From assembly GCA_946186665.1 (NCBI GenBank), contig CAMHOE010000006.1, forward strand, positions 1-64,000: DNA of 64,000 nucleotides, in the 5' to 3' direction. A program made the translations under genes and the position numbers. The notes under the pieces were generated by a model, which saw only the letters and a list, made by a program, of their open reading frames with translations, searched no databases and was not told where the DNA came from. This DNA comes from an uncultured Clostridia bacterium (GTDB lineage Bacteria > Bacillota > Clostridia > Oscillospirales > Acutalibacteraceae). Numbering within the stretch: position 1 is the stretch's first letter; the number at the start of each line of letters is the position of its first letter. Positions 35,792-44,267 of the stretch are shown piece by piece.

Positions 35792-35819
35792 CCCTCCGTA
35801 GGTTTATCCTGCGGAGGGC
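35792..35819 (-). terminator. Terminator downstream of the DUF3592 gene
   Basis: On the minus strand CCCTCCG pairs with CGGAGGG, followed by TATATTT. It lies between the DUF3592 gene and the small lipoprotein gene. Confidence 0.6.
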
Positions 35820-35828
35820 TATTTCGGA

Positions 35829-36227
35829 TTATTTGCTTTTGAACAGGACTATTGCGCCAATGACTACATCCGCCGCACATATTCCGATAAGAAGCGGCAG
35901 GCTCATTTCACCGATAGCAGTATTCTGAGGACTTTGAGGATCATATCTGATCTCCGTTTTCTGTCCTACAGAGTAAGCACTTTGCTGTGCATGGATTTCT
36001 GTCTTGTAGGTCTTTCCGTCAACTACATATTCCATAGTAACAATATGATCGTCGAGGGTAGTATCATCGTCAGGATCATATATTACCGTAGGGTCATATT
36101 CGACTGAAACAACGGTCGCCTCGGTTTTTACATAGTTCTGTGTGTTTATAAAAGAAACGACCAGAAAAACTATTGACCCGAGTATAAGCACAATACCGAC
36201 GATCCGCATTATAACAGCTTTATTCAT
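35829..36227 (-). CDS. DUF3592-type membrane protein
   Basis: The 132-aa product has an N-terminal membrane helix (IVGIVLILGSIVFLVVSFI), a beta-rich extracellular domain with VEYDPTVIYDPDDDTT, VTMEYVVDGKTYKTE and RYDPQSPQ (DUF3592 pattern), and a C-terminal helix (LLIGICAADVVIGAIVLF). Role unknown. It follows the repeat surface protein by 35 bp on the same strand and may be co-transcribed. Confidence 0.7.
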   Translation of the reverse strand: MNKAVIMRIVGIVLILGSIVFLVVSFINTQNYVKTEATVVSVEYDPTVIYDPDDDTTLDDHIVTMEYVVDGKTYKTEIHAQQSAYSVGQKTEIRYDPQSPQNTAIGEMSLPLLIGICAADVVIGAIVLFKSK

Positions 36228-36262
36228 CTTTTCTTCCTCTTTACTGTATCAGGCTTGCAATA

Positions 36263-37777
36263 TTATTTTTCGTCCTTGCGCTTCTTGCCGAGCATAACTG
36301 CTGCTCCGAGGCTGCCGAGGGTAACTGCTGCAAGAGCTGCTGCGGGGGTTGCATCGCCTGTTGCGGGGATTGCTGTATCGCCGTTTGTGGAGGTTGCCGT
36401 ACTGCCGTTTGCGGGGGTTGCTGTACCGCCGTTTGTGGAGGTTGCCGTACCGCCGTTTGTTGAGGTAGTGTCGGTGTTAGTGGGAGTTGTGTCGGCAGGA
36501 GTATTGCTGCCGGAATTATCTTTCTTCTCGCCGTCGTTATTGTTATTTTCAATCATCTCGAATATGGCAACGATCTCCATATCCTTGTCAACTGTTACAG
36601 CGAAAGTCTCTTCTGTGGAAAGGGTCTTGCCGGTTGCCGCATCCTTCCAGTCGACAAACTTCCAGCCCTCGTCTGCCTTTGCACCGAAGACAACGGTATC
36701 GCCGGGTCTTACATTGGCGAATGCGCTTGTCTTAGGATACTCAGGGTCAAACTCCGGCTCGCCGCCTTCTTCGTTCATAGCGATCTGTCCCATTCCCTGT
36801 GTATTGGCCTTGATAAGCACCTTCTCTACATCCTCATCAAAGACTGCCACAAGGCTCAGAGCCTCTTCAGCAGTAACATAGATGGTTTCGTCCAATGAAT
36901 ACAATTTTTCGGTGCCCTCTATCATCCAGCCCATAAACATCCAGCCCTCGTCTGCCTTTGCGCTGAAAGCAACGGTATCACCAACAGCTATATTGCCGCC
37001 GGCATTACTCAGGGGATGATCCGGGTCAAATTCCGGCTCGCCGCCTTCGGCATTCATAGCGATTTGTCCGCCCTGTGCAGCGTTAGCTACGATCAGCACT
37101 CTTTCAACATCCAGATCGAACATAGCCGTAAGGTTGAGAGCCTTTTCTGCTGTAATATAGATCGTTTCATCTGTCGAATATATATCGGCTGCGTCTTCAT
37201 CAAACCAATAGAGGAACTTATATCCCTCGTTTGCCTTTGCGCTGAAAGCAACGGTATCACCAACAGCTATATTGCCGCCGGCATTACTCAGGGGATGATC
37301 CGGGTCAAATTCCGGCTCGCCGCCTTCAGCATCCATAGCGATCTGTCCGCCCTGTGCAGCGTTAGCTACGATCAGCACTCTTTCAACATCACGGTCGAAT
37401 GCAGCAACAAGGTTCAGCGGCTCAGATGCCTCAATGGTGATGGTTGCATCCGTGGAATAGGTTTCATCGGTATCTTCGTTGAGCCAGTAGAGGAACTTAT
37501 ATCCCTCGTTTGCCTTTGCACTGAAGCTTACGGTTTTGCCGACTGCAATATTAGCTCCGGCACTATCCATGGGGTGATCAGGGTCAAATACCGGCTCGCC
37601 GCCTTCAGCATTCATAGCGATCTGTCCGCCAAAGGTAGCCCTCGCCTTGATAAGCACGGTGGCTGCATTTGCGGCGTTTGTACCGCCTGTGGGGGCATCG
37701 GGTGCTGCAAAAGCAGTGGTTGTTATCATTGCGCCTGCCAGTGCCAGCACCAGCAGAACTGTTACAAATTTTTTCAT
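36263..37777 (-). CDS. Cell-wall-anchored protein with four InlB-type (Flg_new-like) repeats
   Basis: The 504-aa product has an Sec signal peptide (MKKFVTVLLVLALAGAMITT, cut after AFA) and four repeats of about 85 aa, each with a VLI(K/V)A start, GGQIAM, EGGEPEFDPDHP, and a GYKFLYW or GWMFMGW beta-strand core. A Thr/Asn/Gly-rich linker of ~70 residues follows. It ends in an LPXTG-like sorting signal: IPATG, a hydrophobic stretch and GKKRKDEK. Sortase should link it to peptidoglycan. It may be an adhesin or structural spacer. DNA of repeats 2 and 3 is almost identical. Confidence 0.85.
   Translation of the reverse strand: MKKFVTVLLVLALAGAMITTTAFAAPDAPTGGTNAANAATVLIKARATFGGQIAMNAEGGEPVFDPDHPMDSAGANIAVGKTVSFSAKANEGYKFLYWLNEDTDETYSTDATITIEASEPLNLVAAFDRDVERVLIVANAAQGGQIAMDAEGGEPEFDPDHPLSNAGGNIAVGDTVAFSAKANEGYKFLYWFDEDAADIYSTDETIYITAEKALNLTAMFDLDVERVLIVANAAQGGQIAMNAEGGEPEFDPDHPLSNAGGNIAVGDTVAFSAKADEGWMFMGWMIEGTEKLYSLDETIYVTAEEALSLVAVFDEDVEKVLIKANTQGMGQIAMNEEGGEPEFDPEYPKTSAFANVRPGDTVVFGAKADEGWKFVDWKDAATGKTLSTEETFAVTVDKDMEIVAIFEMIENNNNDGEKKDNSGSNTPADTTPTNTDTTSTNGGTATSTNGGTATPANGSTATSTNGDTAIPATGDATPAAALAAVTLGSLGAAVMLGKKRKDEK
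36360..36470. repeat. Linker minisatellite in the wall-anchored protein gene
   Basis: Units of about 21-24 bp resembling GCCGTTTGTGGAGGTTGCC recur about five times with point changes, encoding the STNGGTAT/PANGSTAT linker. Copy number is probably variable. Confidence 0.7.
36950..37345. repeat. Near-identical coding repeats (domains 2 and 3)
   Basis: A block running from GCGCTGAAAGCAACGGTATC through GGCTCGCCGCCTTC and the following GGTCCGCCCTGTGC-like segment appears at about 36960-37110 and again at about 37238-37385, with only a few changes. Long runs are perfect, which points to recent duplication or gene conversion. Confidence 0.75.
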
Positions 37778-37826
37778 AAAAAAGTCTCTTCATATAATTA
37801 TTTTATACTCTTCCTTTGAACCGACA

Positions 37827-38080
37827 TTACCAGCCGCATTTTGGGCAACGCCAGCCGCTTATCTCACGCTCGGATACAAATTCCATTGTAGTGCTGCATT
37901 TTTACATTTCGGCCTTGTACCGCATCCTCCTGCGACAGCCTGCAAAGCGTCCTCTGACAGTTCAACATCGTTCTCCGCCAGCAGAGTGTTCAGTTCTTCC
38001 ATAGTTTTGCACGCTCTTGCCTTCTCCTGCATTTCGGGTGAAAGCTCTCCTACATACTTTTCCAGTTCTTCTCTTTTCAT
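37827..38080 (-). pseudogene. Nif11-like leader peptide precursor 1, frameshifted core
   Basis: The leader (MKREELEKYVGELSPEMQEK start; ELSEDALQAVAGG end) is intact. The frame as given ends after GCGTRPKCKNAALQWNLYP. Adding one A in the A5 run after TGT restores a core KKCSTTMEFVSEREISGWRC then PKCGW and a stop at 37827. That restored core matches precursor 7 (CDKC ... GWVCPKCKK) in spacing of both CxxC pairs. So this is a homopolymer frameshift in a once-functional precursor, or a sequencing error. Ribosome site GTAAGCACG is weak. Confidence 0.75.
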
Positions 38081-38098
38081 CGTGCTTACTTCCGGTTT

Positions 38099-38458
38099 TT
38101 AACATTTTTTCAGACCGTCGCCTTTCCATCGCCATAAGCCGTTGTTATGGCTCTTACAATTCGTATTGGCACAATATGCTCGCACATATGAACCCCACAT
38201 AGCATCATAGCATTCATCCCAATAATAAAGCGTTTGACCGCAGTCGGGGCATTTCCACTCCGGGATCGGATCACCCTTGTTGTATTTGTCTGAAGATACA
38301 CTGCATCCTCCGGCAACTGCACTAAGAGCATCCTCGCTCAGCTCAACATCATTCTCCGCCAGCAGAGTGTTCAGTTCTTCCATAGTCTTGCACGCTCTTG
38401 CCTTCTCCTGCAGTTCGGGTGAAAGCTCACCAAGATACTTTCCAAGATTTTCGTTCAT
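38099..38458 (-). CDS. Nif11-like leader peptide precursor 2 (zinc-ribbon-like core)
   Basis: A 119-aa precursor: a 52-aa leader (MNENLGKYLGELSPELQEKA start) ending LSEDALSAVAGG, a double-glycine site for a C39 peptidase. The ~67-aa core starts with Cys and holds WKCPDCGQTLYYWDEC, then YCANTNC and a C-terminal LKKC. It is a close paralogue of precursor 3. Ribosome site AAGGAG precedes it. The core looks more like a folded zinc ribbon than a short linear peptide. Confidence 0.85.
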   Translation of the reverse strand: MNENLGKYLGELSPELQEKARACKTMEELNTLLAENDVELSEDALSAVAGGCSVSSDKYNKGDPIPEWKCPDCGQTLYYWDECYDAMWGSYVRAYCANTNCKSHNNGLWRWKGDGLKKC

Positions 38459-38479
38459 TGTAAAGTTCTCCTTTAAGAC

Positions 38480-38887
38480 TCAATATTTTTGTATTTTTTC
38501 ATTAGCAAACCTGCTGATACAACCGTTATCACGTGCTTCACAATACCACAATCCGTTGTTAAAGCTGCTGCAGGCGCTGTTACTGCAGTACATACGAGTA
38601 ATAAATGTGCAGCCTTTTTCACCGTGGCACATATCCCAGTAGTAAAGCTGCCCGCCGCACGAGGGGCAAATAGCCTTTCTGTCCTGTAAGACCGGATCGC
38701 CTTTTTTGTAATAATCGTCGCTGGCACTGCATCCTCCTGCGACAGCCTGCAAAGCGCCCTCACTAAGCTCAACATCATTTTCGGCAAGCAAAGTGTTCAG
38801 CTCATCCATTGTCTTACACTCTCTTGCCTTCTTCTGCATTTCGGGCGAAAGCTCGCCTACATACTTTTCAAGTTCTTCTTTTTTCAT
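38480..38887 (-). CDS. Nif11-like leader peptide precursor 3 (zinc-ribbon-like core)
   Basis: A 135-aa precursor: leader MKKEELEKYVGELSPEMQKK to LSEGALQAVAGG. The core has AICPSCGGQLYYWDMC, GEKGCTF, YCSNSAC and two further Cys (LWYCEARDNGC), eight to nine Cys in all. Spacing of the first CxxC and the NNGLW motif matches precursor 2. Strong ribosome site GGAGGCAATT. Lies in the four-precursor block downstream of the two-component system. Confidence 0.85.
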   Translation of the reverse strand: MKKEELEKYVGELSPEMQKKARECKTMDELNTLLAENDVELSEGALQAVAGGCSASDDYYKKGDPVLQDRKAICPSCGGQLYYWDMCHGEKGCTFITRMYCSNSACSSFNNGLWYCEARDNGCISRFANEKIQKY

Positions 38888-38950
38888 GATAATTGCCTCC
38901 GTTATATTTTTGATAATTTAGAGACTTTCCCGGCAGACCGGGTCCTTTCC

Positions 38951-39301
38951 TTATTTTACAAGGAAAGGACCGTATACTCTGGCGGCTTCCCATGGGTTTT
39001 GTCCTGTGTAATGCATCCGTCCGCACTTCGGACATCTGAAAAAGGTTGCCAGCACCCATCCTTCATAGTTAGCTTCACTTCTGATGCGCTGCAGCGGATT
39101 TCCTCCGCAGCCGGGAACAATACATTTGTAGCCTCTGGTAGAACCGCATCCGCCTGCAACAGCCTGCAAAGCGTCCTCACTAAGCTCGACATCATTTTCG
39201 GCAAGCAAAGTGTTCAGCTCATCCATTGTCTTGCACTCTCTTGCCTTTTCCTGTAGTTCAGGAGAAAGCTCGCCGATGTACTTTTCAAGTTCGTTTTTCA
39301 T
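38951..39301 (-). CDS. Nif11-like leader peptide precursor 4 (zinc-ribbon-like core)
   Basis: The start at 39301 (MKNELEKYIGELSPELQEKA) is set by GAGGAGG eight bases upstream. The leader ends LSEDALQAVAGG. The core reads CGSTRGYKCIVPGCGG, then FFRCPKCGRMHYTGQNPWEA and RVYGPFLVK. It is a paralogue of precursor 5 in the exporter operon, sharing RGYKC/KGYKC, GWV, CPKCG and MHYTG. The frame is open for 102 more codons upstream; see the separate entry. Confidence 0.85.
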   Translation of the reverse strand: MKNELEKYIGELSPELQEKARECKTMDELNTLLAENDVELSEDALQAVAGGCGSTRGYKCIVPGCGGNPLQRIRSEANYEGWVLATFFRCPKCGRMHYTGQNPWEAARVYGPFLVK

Positions 39302-39607
39302 TTTGGTTTCCTCCTCAAAAATATTAATGATTTTTGCGTTTTGTTTTCTCTGCCCTGTATCCGGGACATTTTCGCCGGTAAACCCGTCAAGGGAGCCGTG
39401 CTGTTCTATCCAGACATATTTGTTCCAGTCCTCATCTCTGAGATATATCTTTGCCGCAACAACGGGATTTCTGCGGAAATTTTCACTTCTGCTTAGCTTT
39501 GCAAAGGTGTCGCTGTCAAGACATTGCTTCAGGAACATAACAGCCTCGGTCTTGTATATGCCGGGTGAATATCTGGCAACCGTGATTGCTTCGTTATTAT
39601 CTCTCAT
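39302..39607 (-). CDS. In-frame 102-codon segment ahead of precursor 4
   Basis: From an ATG at 39607 (MRDNNEAITVARYSPGIYKT) the frame runs into precursor 4 without a stop. The segment reads like protein (MFLKQCLDSDTFAKLSRSEN, EDWNKYVWIEQHGSLDGF), but has no clear ribosome site and no match to the leader. It may be the remains of a separate small gene whose stop was lost, or a true N-terminal extension. Function unknown. Confidence 0.4.
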
Positions 39608-39664
39608 TTTGCATTGAACCGCTTTATTTTGTCAGCAGTTCTGCTTTCCTCCTTCCCAATTTTA

Positions 39665-40471
39665 TTATTTTTCATCGTATCTTTCCTGAGCAATAAAGGC
39701 TTCTGTAATAGCCGCCCAGGAATAGGAATTCATATATTCTCCCCGATACATATTTATTGCTTCTATATCGCCGTCCATGAAACGGTACATATCACAGTCT
39801 ATCATTTCGGGGCGTATCCGCAGATTGCCCCTGTTCAGTTCAAAAATATCCTCTGCATCATATTTTCTTAGCGTTTCACGCAGGCTTCGGATAATAACAT
39901 CAAGCTGCTTCTGCATTGAACGGTCATACAGCTTATCCTCAAAAAGTACCGCAAAGACATTCGCTCTGCTGACGCTGTGACCGTGCCTGTCAATAAGATA
40001 CGCAAGCAGCTCTTTTGCCTTTTTGCGGGTGAAGACTGCCGGTTCACCGTCAATTATCAAATCAAATTCTCCGAAGGTGTGTGCTTCAATATGAACAGGT
40101 GGTTTTGTCTGCCAATGGTCTGACATTGCGTGCTCAATCTCTGATAGCAGCCGTTCCTTACCGACGGGCTTCATTATATAGCCGGAAGCGTGAAGCGCAA
40201 AGGCATCCACGGCATATTCTGAATACCCCGTCAGGAAAATGATCTTCATATCGGGACACAGCCTTTTGAGCTTTGCTGTAAGGACAAGACCGTTCATATC
40301 CGGCATATTGATGTCCGTCAGGGTTATATCAGCCGTATGATCCTTCAGCCATAATAGTGCATCGTTAGCTTTCTGAAAGCCCTTTACCTCCGGCTTCATA
40401 GGCAGCTCACGGCACATAGATACCGTCAGGTCAAGCACTAATTTTTCATCATCAATACATACTATCGTCAT
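39665..40471 (-). CDS. Response regulator, REC plus winged-helix/BTAD-like output
   Basis: The start is ATG 40471 (MTIVCIDDEKLVL); the longer frame begins with TTG and has no site. The 268-aa product has a REC domain with DDEK, phosphoacceptor in LTDINMPDMNG (~Asp54), T/GYSEYA and K of IMKPVGK. Residues ~130-265 resemble an OmpR/SARP winged helix (FGEFDLIIDGEPAVFTRKKA, KELLAYLIDRHG, YRGEYM) followed by a short BTAD-like end. It overlaps the histidine kinase 3' end region and is its partner. Likely binds the TTTGTTGGACA tandem repeats, including its own promoter (inference). Confidence 0.88.
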   Translation of the reverse strand: MTIVCIDDEKLVLDLTVSMCRELPMKPEVKGFQKANDALLWLKDHTADITLTDINMPDMNGLVLTAKLKRLCPDMKIIFLTGYSEYAVDAFALHASGYIMKPVGKERLLSEIEHAMSDHWQTKPPVHIEAHTFGEFDLIIDGEPAVFTRKKAKELLAYLIDRHGHSVSRANVFAVLFEDKLYDRSMQKQLDVIIRSLRETLRKYDAEDIFELNRGNLRIRPEMIDCDMYRFMDGDIEAINMYRGEYMNSYSWAAITEAFIAQERYDEK

Positions 40472-40485
40472 TCTTTCACCGCCAA

Positions 40486-41709
40486 TCAAAGAGGTATGCG
40501 CAGCGTAACTGTCGTACCCTCGCCGGGCTTACTTTCAACGCTTACCGTTCCATGACACATTTTGTGCAGTCTTTCTTCAACATTTTTGATGCCGATATGT
40601 CCGGTTTCCGAATCTGACTGCTGTTTTGTATCAAAACCCTTGCCGTTGTCGCTGATAACTATTTCGTGATATTTCTCTTTCATTTGTGTGCTGACCCTTA
40701 CTATTCCCTCATCACGGATACGGACACCGTGCTTTATGGCATTTTCGACTATCGGCTGAACCGTCAGGGCAGGCACGGAGAAGGAATCGTCATTGATGTC
40801 ATACTCAACACGGACATTCTCAAAGCGGATCATTTCAATATCTGCGTATATTTTCGTATGCTCCAATTCCTTTTTTAACGGTATAAGATCAGGCTGGCTC
40901 AGAGAATCAATATTCTGCCGCAGGTACATCCCGAACTTCTCTGTAGTGTCAAAGGCTTTTTCGGGGTCGATGCGGCAAAGCGCCTGAATGGTGGAAAGTG
41001 TATTATACAGGAAATGGGGCTGTATCTGCGTCATCATTATCTGTATTCTCTGCTCCGCCATAAGAGCACGCTCATGCTCACGGACAAACCGCAGGTGCAG
41101 CCATATATAATAGAACAGGCTGTAGCTGACTACTGTGATCGTGAGATATGATACTACTTGCTGACGAGCAGCAAAATAATCGGCTGCAATTCCGACAAAG
41201 ATCATCAGCACATTGAACACAGGAAATATCGTTTCTCTTTTCGGGGAGCGCTTAAGCTCGCAGATCGTCAGATACAAGAAATATACCAGCATTATCAGAC
41301 TTATTATGTGGCAGGTAAAGCAAAGTGGTCCTCGCTGGAAGTGACCATTTTCTATCCAAAAAGCCACCTTGGAAAAAAACGCAGTAAAGTATACTGCCGT
41401 ATTGATCCCTATAAGTCCCCAGAACAGCTTGTAGCTTCGGTCTTTGTTAAGTATATAGAAGAACATTATCAGAATGACAGGACGTACCGTATAGCCCCAG
41501 ACCGACGCCATTGTACGAAGTACATCCATTGTCATAAGGTCACTGAAATAATCAAGAAAATTCTGAACCACAAGACTGAATACCAGACCGATTATTATCA
41601 TCATAATTTTTCTGTCCTGTTTTTTAATGTACGGGTCAATGATGACCGCAAGAGTTAATCCGATGATCTGAAGCACAATCGGAGCTAAAATAATATATTG
41701 TTCCTGCAA
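40486..41709 (-). CDS. LytS-type membrane sensor histidine kinase
   Basis: The start is TTG 41709, seven bases after GGGAGG; an ATG at 41763 lies in the -10 box of promoter B and cannot be in the mRNA. The ~407-aa product has six or seven membrane helices (~1-220), a His_kinase domain with QPHFLYNTLSTIQAL (phospho-His) and an HATPase region with QPIVENAIKHG, SDNGKGFD and GIKNVEERL. There is no periplasmic domain of size, so the signal may be a small molecule or a membrane-borne peptide. Its gene is under promoter B, probably autoregulated. Confidence 0.9.
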   Translation of the reverse strand: MQEQYIILAPIVLQIIGLTLAVIIDPYIKKQDRKIMMIIIGLVFSLVVQNFLDYFSDLMTMDVLRTMASVWGYTVRPVILIMFFYILNKDRSYKLFWGLIGINTAVYFTAFFSKVAFWIENGHFQRGPLCFTCHIISLIMLVYFLYLTICELKRSPKRETIFPVFNVLMIFVGIAADYFAARQQVVSYLTITVVSYSLFYYIWLHLRFVREHERALMAEQRIQIMMTQIQPHFLYNTLSTIQALCRIDPEKAFDTTEKFGMYLRQNIDSLSQPDLIPLKKELEHTKIYADIEMIRFENVRVEYDINDDSFSVPALTVQPIVENAIKHGVRIRDEGIVRVSTQMKEKYHEIVISDNGKGFDTKQQSDSETGHIGIKNVEERLHKMCHGTVSVESKPGEGTTVTLRIPL

Positions 41710-41750
41710 GGCAAAACCTCCCATTAGTTTACTGTTATTTGGTGTTTTAT

Positions 41751-41786
41751 ATGATAACATCACCTGTCCAACAAATGTCCAACAAA
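41751..41786 (-). promoter_or_regulatory. Tandem 11-mer activator-type promoter, copy B (histidine kinase)
   Basis: On the minus strand TTTGTTGGACA occurs twice (41776-41786 and 41765-41775), then exactly 8 bp, then TATCAT (41756-41751). The arrangement is identical to copies A, C and D and fixes the kinase mRNA start near 41744. Confidence 0.8.
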
Positions 41787-41972
41787 TCAGGGTAGAAAAA
41801 TATTATTAAACCAGATTCTATCTTTCAAACAAATATTTAGGGCTACGTTTGGTTATAATTACTATATTGACTATTGATGATATATGATACTGATTTTTCT
41901 CATAATAATTTTTTATTTGTTATGCTTATTATTTCTGTTATAAAAAAGAAATCAGAAAAATGACCAACAATT

Positions 41973-42030
41973 TAAAAAAAGAAGGCTATGAAAGCAAAAG
42001 CGTTTCCGGTTTTCTTCATAGCCTTTTAAA
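41973..42030 (-). terminator. Terminator of the exporter/peptide operon
   Basis: On the minus strand AAGGCTATGAA pairs with TTCATAGCCTT and is followed by CTTTTTTTAAA. It closes the operon ending at 42072. Confidence 0.8.
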
Positions 42031-42071
42031 ACTGTACATTTTTTCGTTTCTGTTAGCAACCTGCCGTTATA

Positions 42072-44255
42072 TTATTTATCCAGCCTCTGCCTTTCAACAA
42101 GCTCGGCAAAATAACCGTTCTGTGCGATCAGCTCCTCATAGCTTCCTTCCTCAATGACCTTGCCGTCGTCAAGAACAAGTATGCGGTCACAATGGCGGAT
42201 AGTCGAAAGCCTGTGTGCTATGACGATACGGGTGCAGCCCATTTTGTCCAGAGCCTCGCTGACCTGCTTCTGTGTCTTGTTGTCAAGTGCAGAAGTCGCT
42301 TCGTCGAACATAAGTATTTTTGGCTTCGGTGCAATAGCTCTTGCAATCATCAGTCGCTGCTTCTGACCGCCGGAAATACCGCCGTGTCCCTCGGAAATGA
42401 GCGTCTGCATTCCCATAGGCATTGCTCGGATGTCATCTGCTATTCCTGCAAGCTCCGCAGCCTCCCACGCTTCATCCATTGAAAGGTGGGGCGCGGAAAT
42501 AATGATATTCGAGAATATATCTCCCTGTAAAAGACCACCGCCCTGAATGACTGTTCCGATCTTTCGCCTTAGCGTTGTAAGATCAAGCCTGTTCAGATCC
42601 TTGCCGTCATAATAGACAGCGCCCTTTTCAGGCTTTTCAAAGCCTAAAAGCAAACGCATAAGCGTTGATTTTCCGCAGCCTGTTTTGCCGACTATCGCAA
42701 CATACTCTCCGTCCTTTATTTTAAGTGAAAGGTTATTGACAATATAAGGGGAATTTTCGCTGTATCTGAAATACACATTGTTTAGTTCAATGTTGCCGGA
42801 AAGCTTAGTTACCATTTCCTTGTTGTCCGCCGTTTCAGGCTCGGTTTTGAGGAACGGCTCAGCCATTTCGAGTATCGGTTTTATTCTGCCGAAGGAAAGA
42901 GCAATTCCTGCGAGTGATGAAAATGCACCCATTACCGCACCATAAGCCGCCGTAAATGCAAAGTAATTCGACTGATCTATACCGCTCGAAACCGCAAGAT
43001 AGTAGAGAACGATATTTGAAATAAGCGAGATTGCTGTTGTAATAACACTGTTTATCCTGATGAACATCGGCGGAGAATAGGTAAGCTCCGCTTCCTCGGA
43101 ATATTCATTCAGCCAGCGTGCGAAAAATCTCTTTTCCGAGCCGGACAGCTTTATCTTTTGTATTCCGCTGAGCATAGCATAGCTCATACCCGATTCCTTC
43201 GCACCAAGCTCCATCTGACGTTTGCTGATCCTGATTTGCACGACCGAGGAAATTATGCCGAAGCCCACCGTAACAAGTATGATTATCAGGGATGGTATAA
43301 CAAGTGTCGGAGCAAAGCTGAATATCTGTGTGATGTATAGCAGAGACATAAGAGAGGTAAGTCCCGTACCAAGTATCATTCCGAGCAGCAGCGAGCAAAG
43401 CTGACTGACCGACTGTGAACGGCTTGTAAGCTCACCGGAACTGTATTTGCGGAAGAAATTCGCCGGCAGACTTAGCACTCTTATCATAAGTGCCGACTGC
43501 ACGCCGAGGGTTATCTTTGTCTGTACCCTTGTATTCAGCATACTGCTGATAGTGCCGATAAGCTGTGAGGAAATAGCCGTACACAGCATAAATATTGCGA
43601 TTGAAACAAGTATCGCGGCACTGCCGCTTGAAAGCACCGGTCCTGTGAGTGCCCTTGTGATACGGGGCATAAGCATTCCGACACCGGTTACCATTAAAGT
43701 CGATATTACAATCAGAGTTACATCATTCAGACTGATGCACTGCTGCATATAAAGTATCAGATCAATTATCTTCAGCTTTTTCTGGGGGAACGGTCTGTAA
43801 AAGCAGTAGGCTTCGCTGCCGAAACGCTCTGAGGTCTTTGAGTTTAGCTTAACTCTTTTCCCGCTTGTTCTGTCTATGTAATAATATCCTATCAGCTTGT
43901 CCGGCAGAAGTGCTGCCGGCTCATTTTCTTCCTTTGTATAGGCAAGTATCGGACCGTAAGCATCCTTGTACCAGTTTCCTTCAAGCGTGATCTGACGCTT
44001 CATCAGTCCGTGCTGACGCAGACAGTAATCAAGCTGATCCTCGTGGGTCTTGACGCTTTTAGGAAACTCCACAGGCTTAAAGTGATAGTATTTCAGTATC
44101 TCGTCTATAGCCTGCTTAGTAATGATATGATCGTCACTGATCTTCACAGCACTGCGTTTTCCTAAAACAACACCTGCCGCATGGAAGATAGAATCTTCAA
44201 ACATTTGCTGATCGGAATTTCTTCTTTGCTTTATCTGTTGTTCAAACCAACCCAA
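42072..44255 (-). CDS. NHLP-type bacteriocin export ABC transporter (permease-ATPase, second subunit)
   Basis: The 727-aa product has an N-terminal cytoplasmic region (~1-175, without peptidase motifs), six membrane helices (~180-430), and an ATPase with Walker A VGKTGCGKST (~523), signature ISGGQKQRL and Walker B ILMFDEATSA. This layout is the NHLM/NHLP permease-ATPase protein that accompanies a peptidase-containing exporter and Nif11 or nitrile-hydratase-like leaders. It starts 12 bp after the C39-containing transporter. Confidence 0.9.
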   Translation of the reverse strand: MGWFEQQIKQRRNSDQQMFEDSIFHAAGVVLGKRSAVKISDDHIITKQAIDEILKYYHFKPVEFPKSVKTHEDQLDYCLRQHGLMKRQITLEGNWYKDAYGPILAYTKEENEPAALLPDKLIGYYYIDRTSGKRVKLNSKTSERFGSEAYCFYRPFPQKKLKIIDLILYMQQCISLNDVTLIVISTLMVTGVGMLMPRITRALTGPVLSSGSAAILVSIAIFMLCTAISSQLIGTISSMLNTRVQTKITLGVQSALMIRVLSLPANFFRKYSSGELTSRSQSVSQLCSLLLGMILGTGLTSLMSLLYITQIFSFAPTLVIPSLIIILVTVGFGIISSVVQIRISKRQMELGAKESGMSYAMLSGIQKIKLSGSEKRFFARWLNEYSEEAELTYSPPMFIRINSVITTAISLISNIVLYYLAVSSGIDQSNYFAFTAAYGAVMGAFSSLAGIALSFGRIKPILEMAEPFLKTEPETADNKEMVTKLSGNIELNNVYFRYSENSPYIVNNLSLKIKDGEYVAIVGKTGCGKSTLMRLLLGFEKPEKGAVYYDGKDLNRLDLTTLRRKIGTVIQGGGLLQGDIFSNIIISAPHLSMDEAWEAAELAGIADDIRAMPMGMQTLISEGHGGISGGQKQRLMIARAIAPKPKILMFDEATSALDNKTQKQVSEALDKMGCTRIVIAHRLSTIRHCDRILVLDDGKVIEEGSYEELIAQNGYFAELVERQRLDK

Positions 44256-44267
44256 GATTTTCCCTCC

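Noticed and set aside
36360..36470. CRISPR array
   Set aside because: The short repeats here and at 3453-3495 have no unique spacers of constant length; they are a coding linker and intergenic low-complexity DNA.
37016..37819. Long plus-strand open frame (267 codons) antisense to the wall-anchored protein gene
   Set aside because: It mirrors the repetitive coding sequence of the minus-strand gene, has no ribosome site, and the minus frame has signal peptide, repeats and sorting signal.
41709..41763. ATG start of the histidine kinase at 41763
   Set aside because: That ATG lies in and beside the -10 box of promoter B; GGGAGG and a TTG at 41709 give a start inside the transcript.
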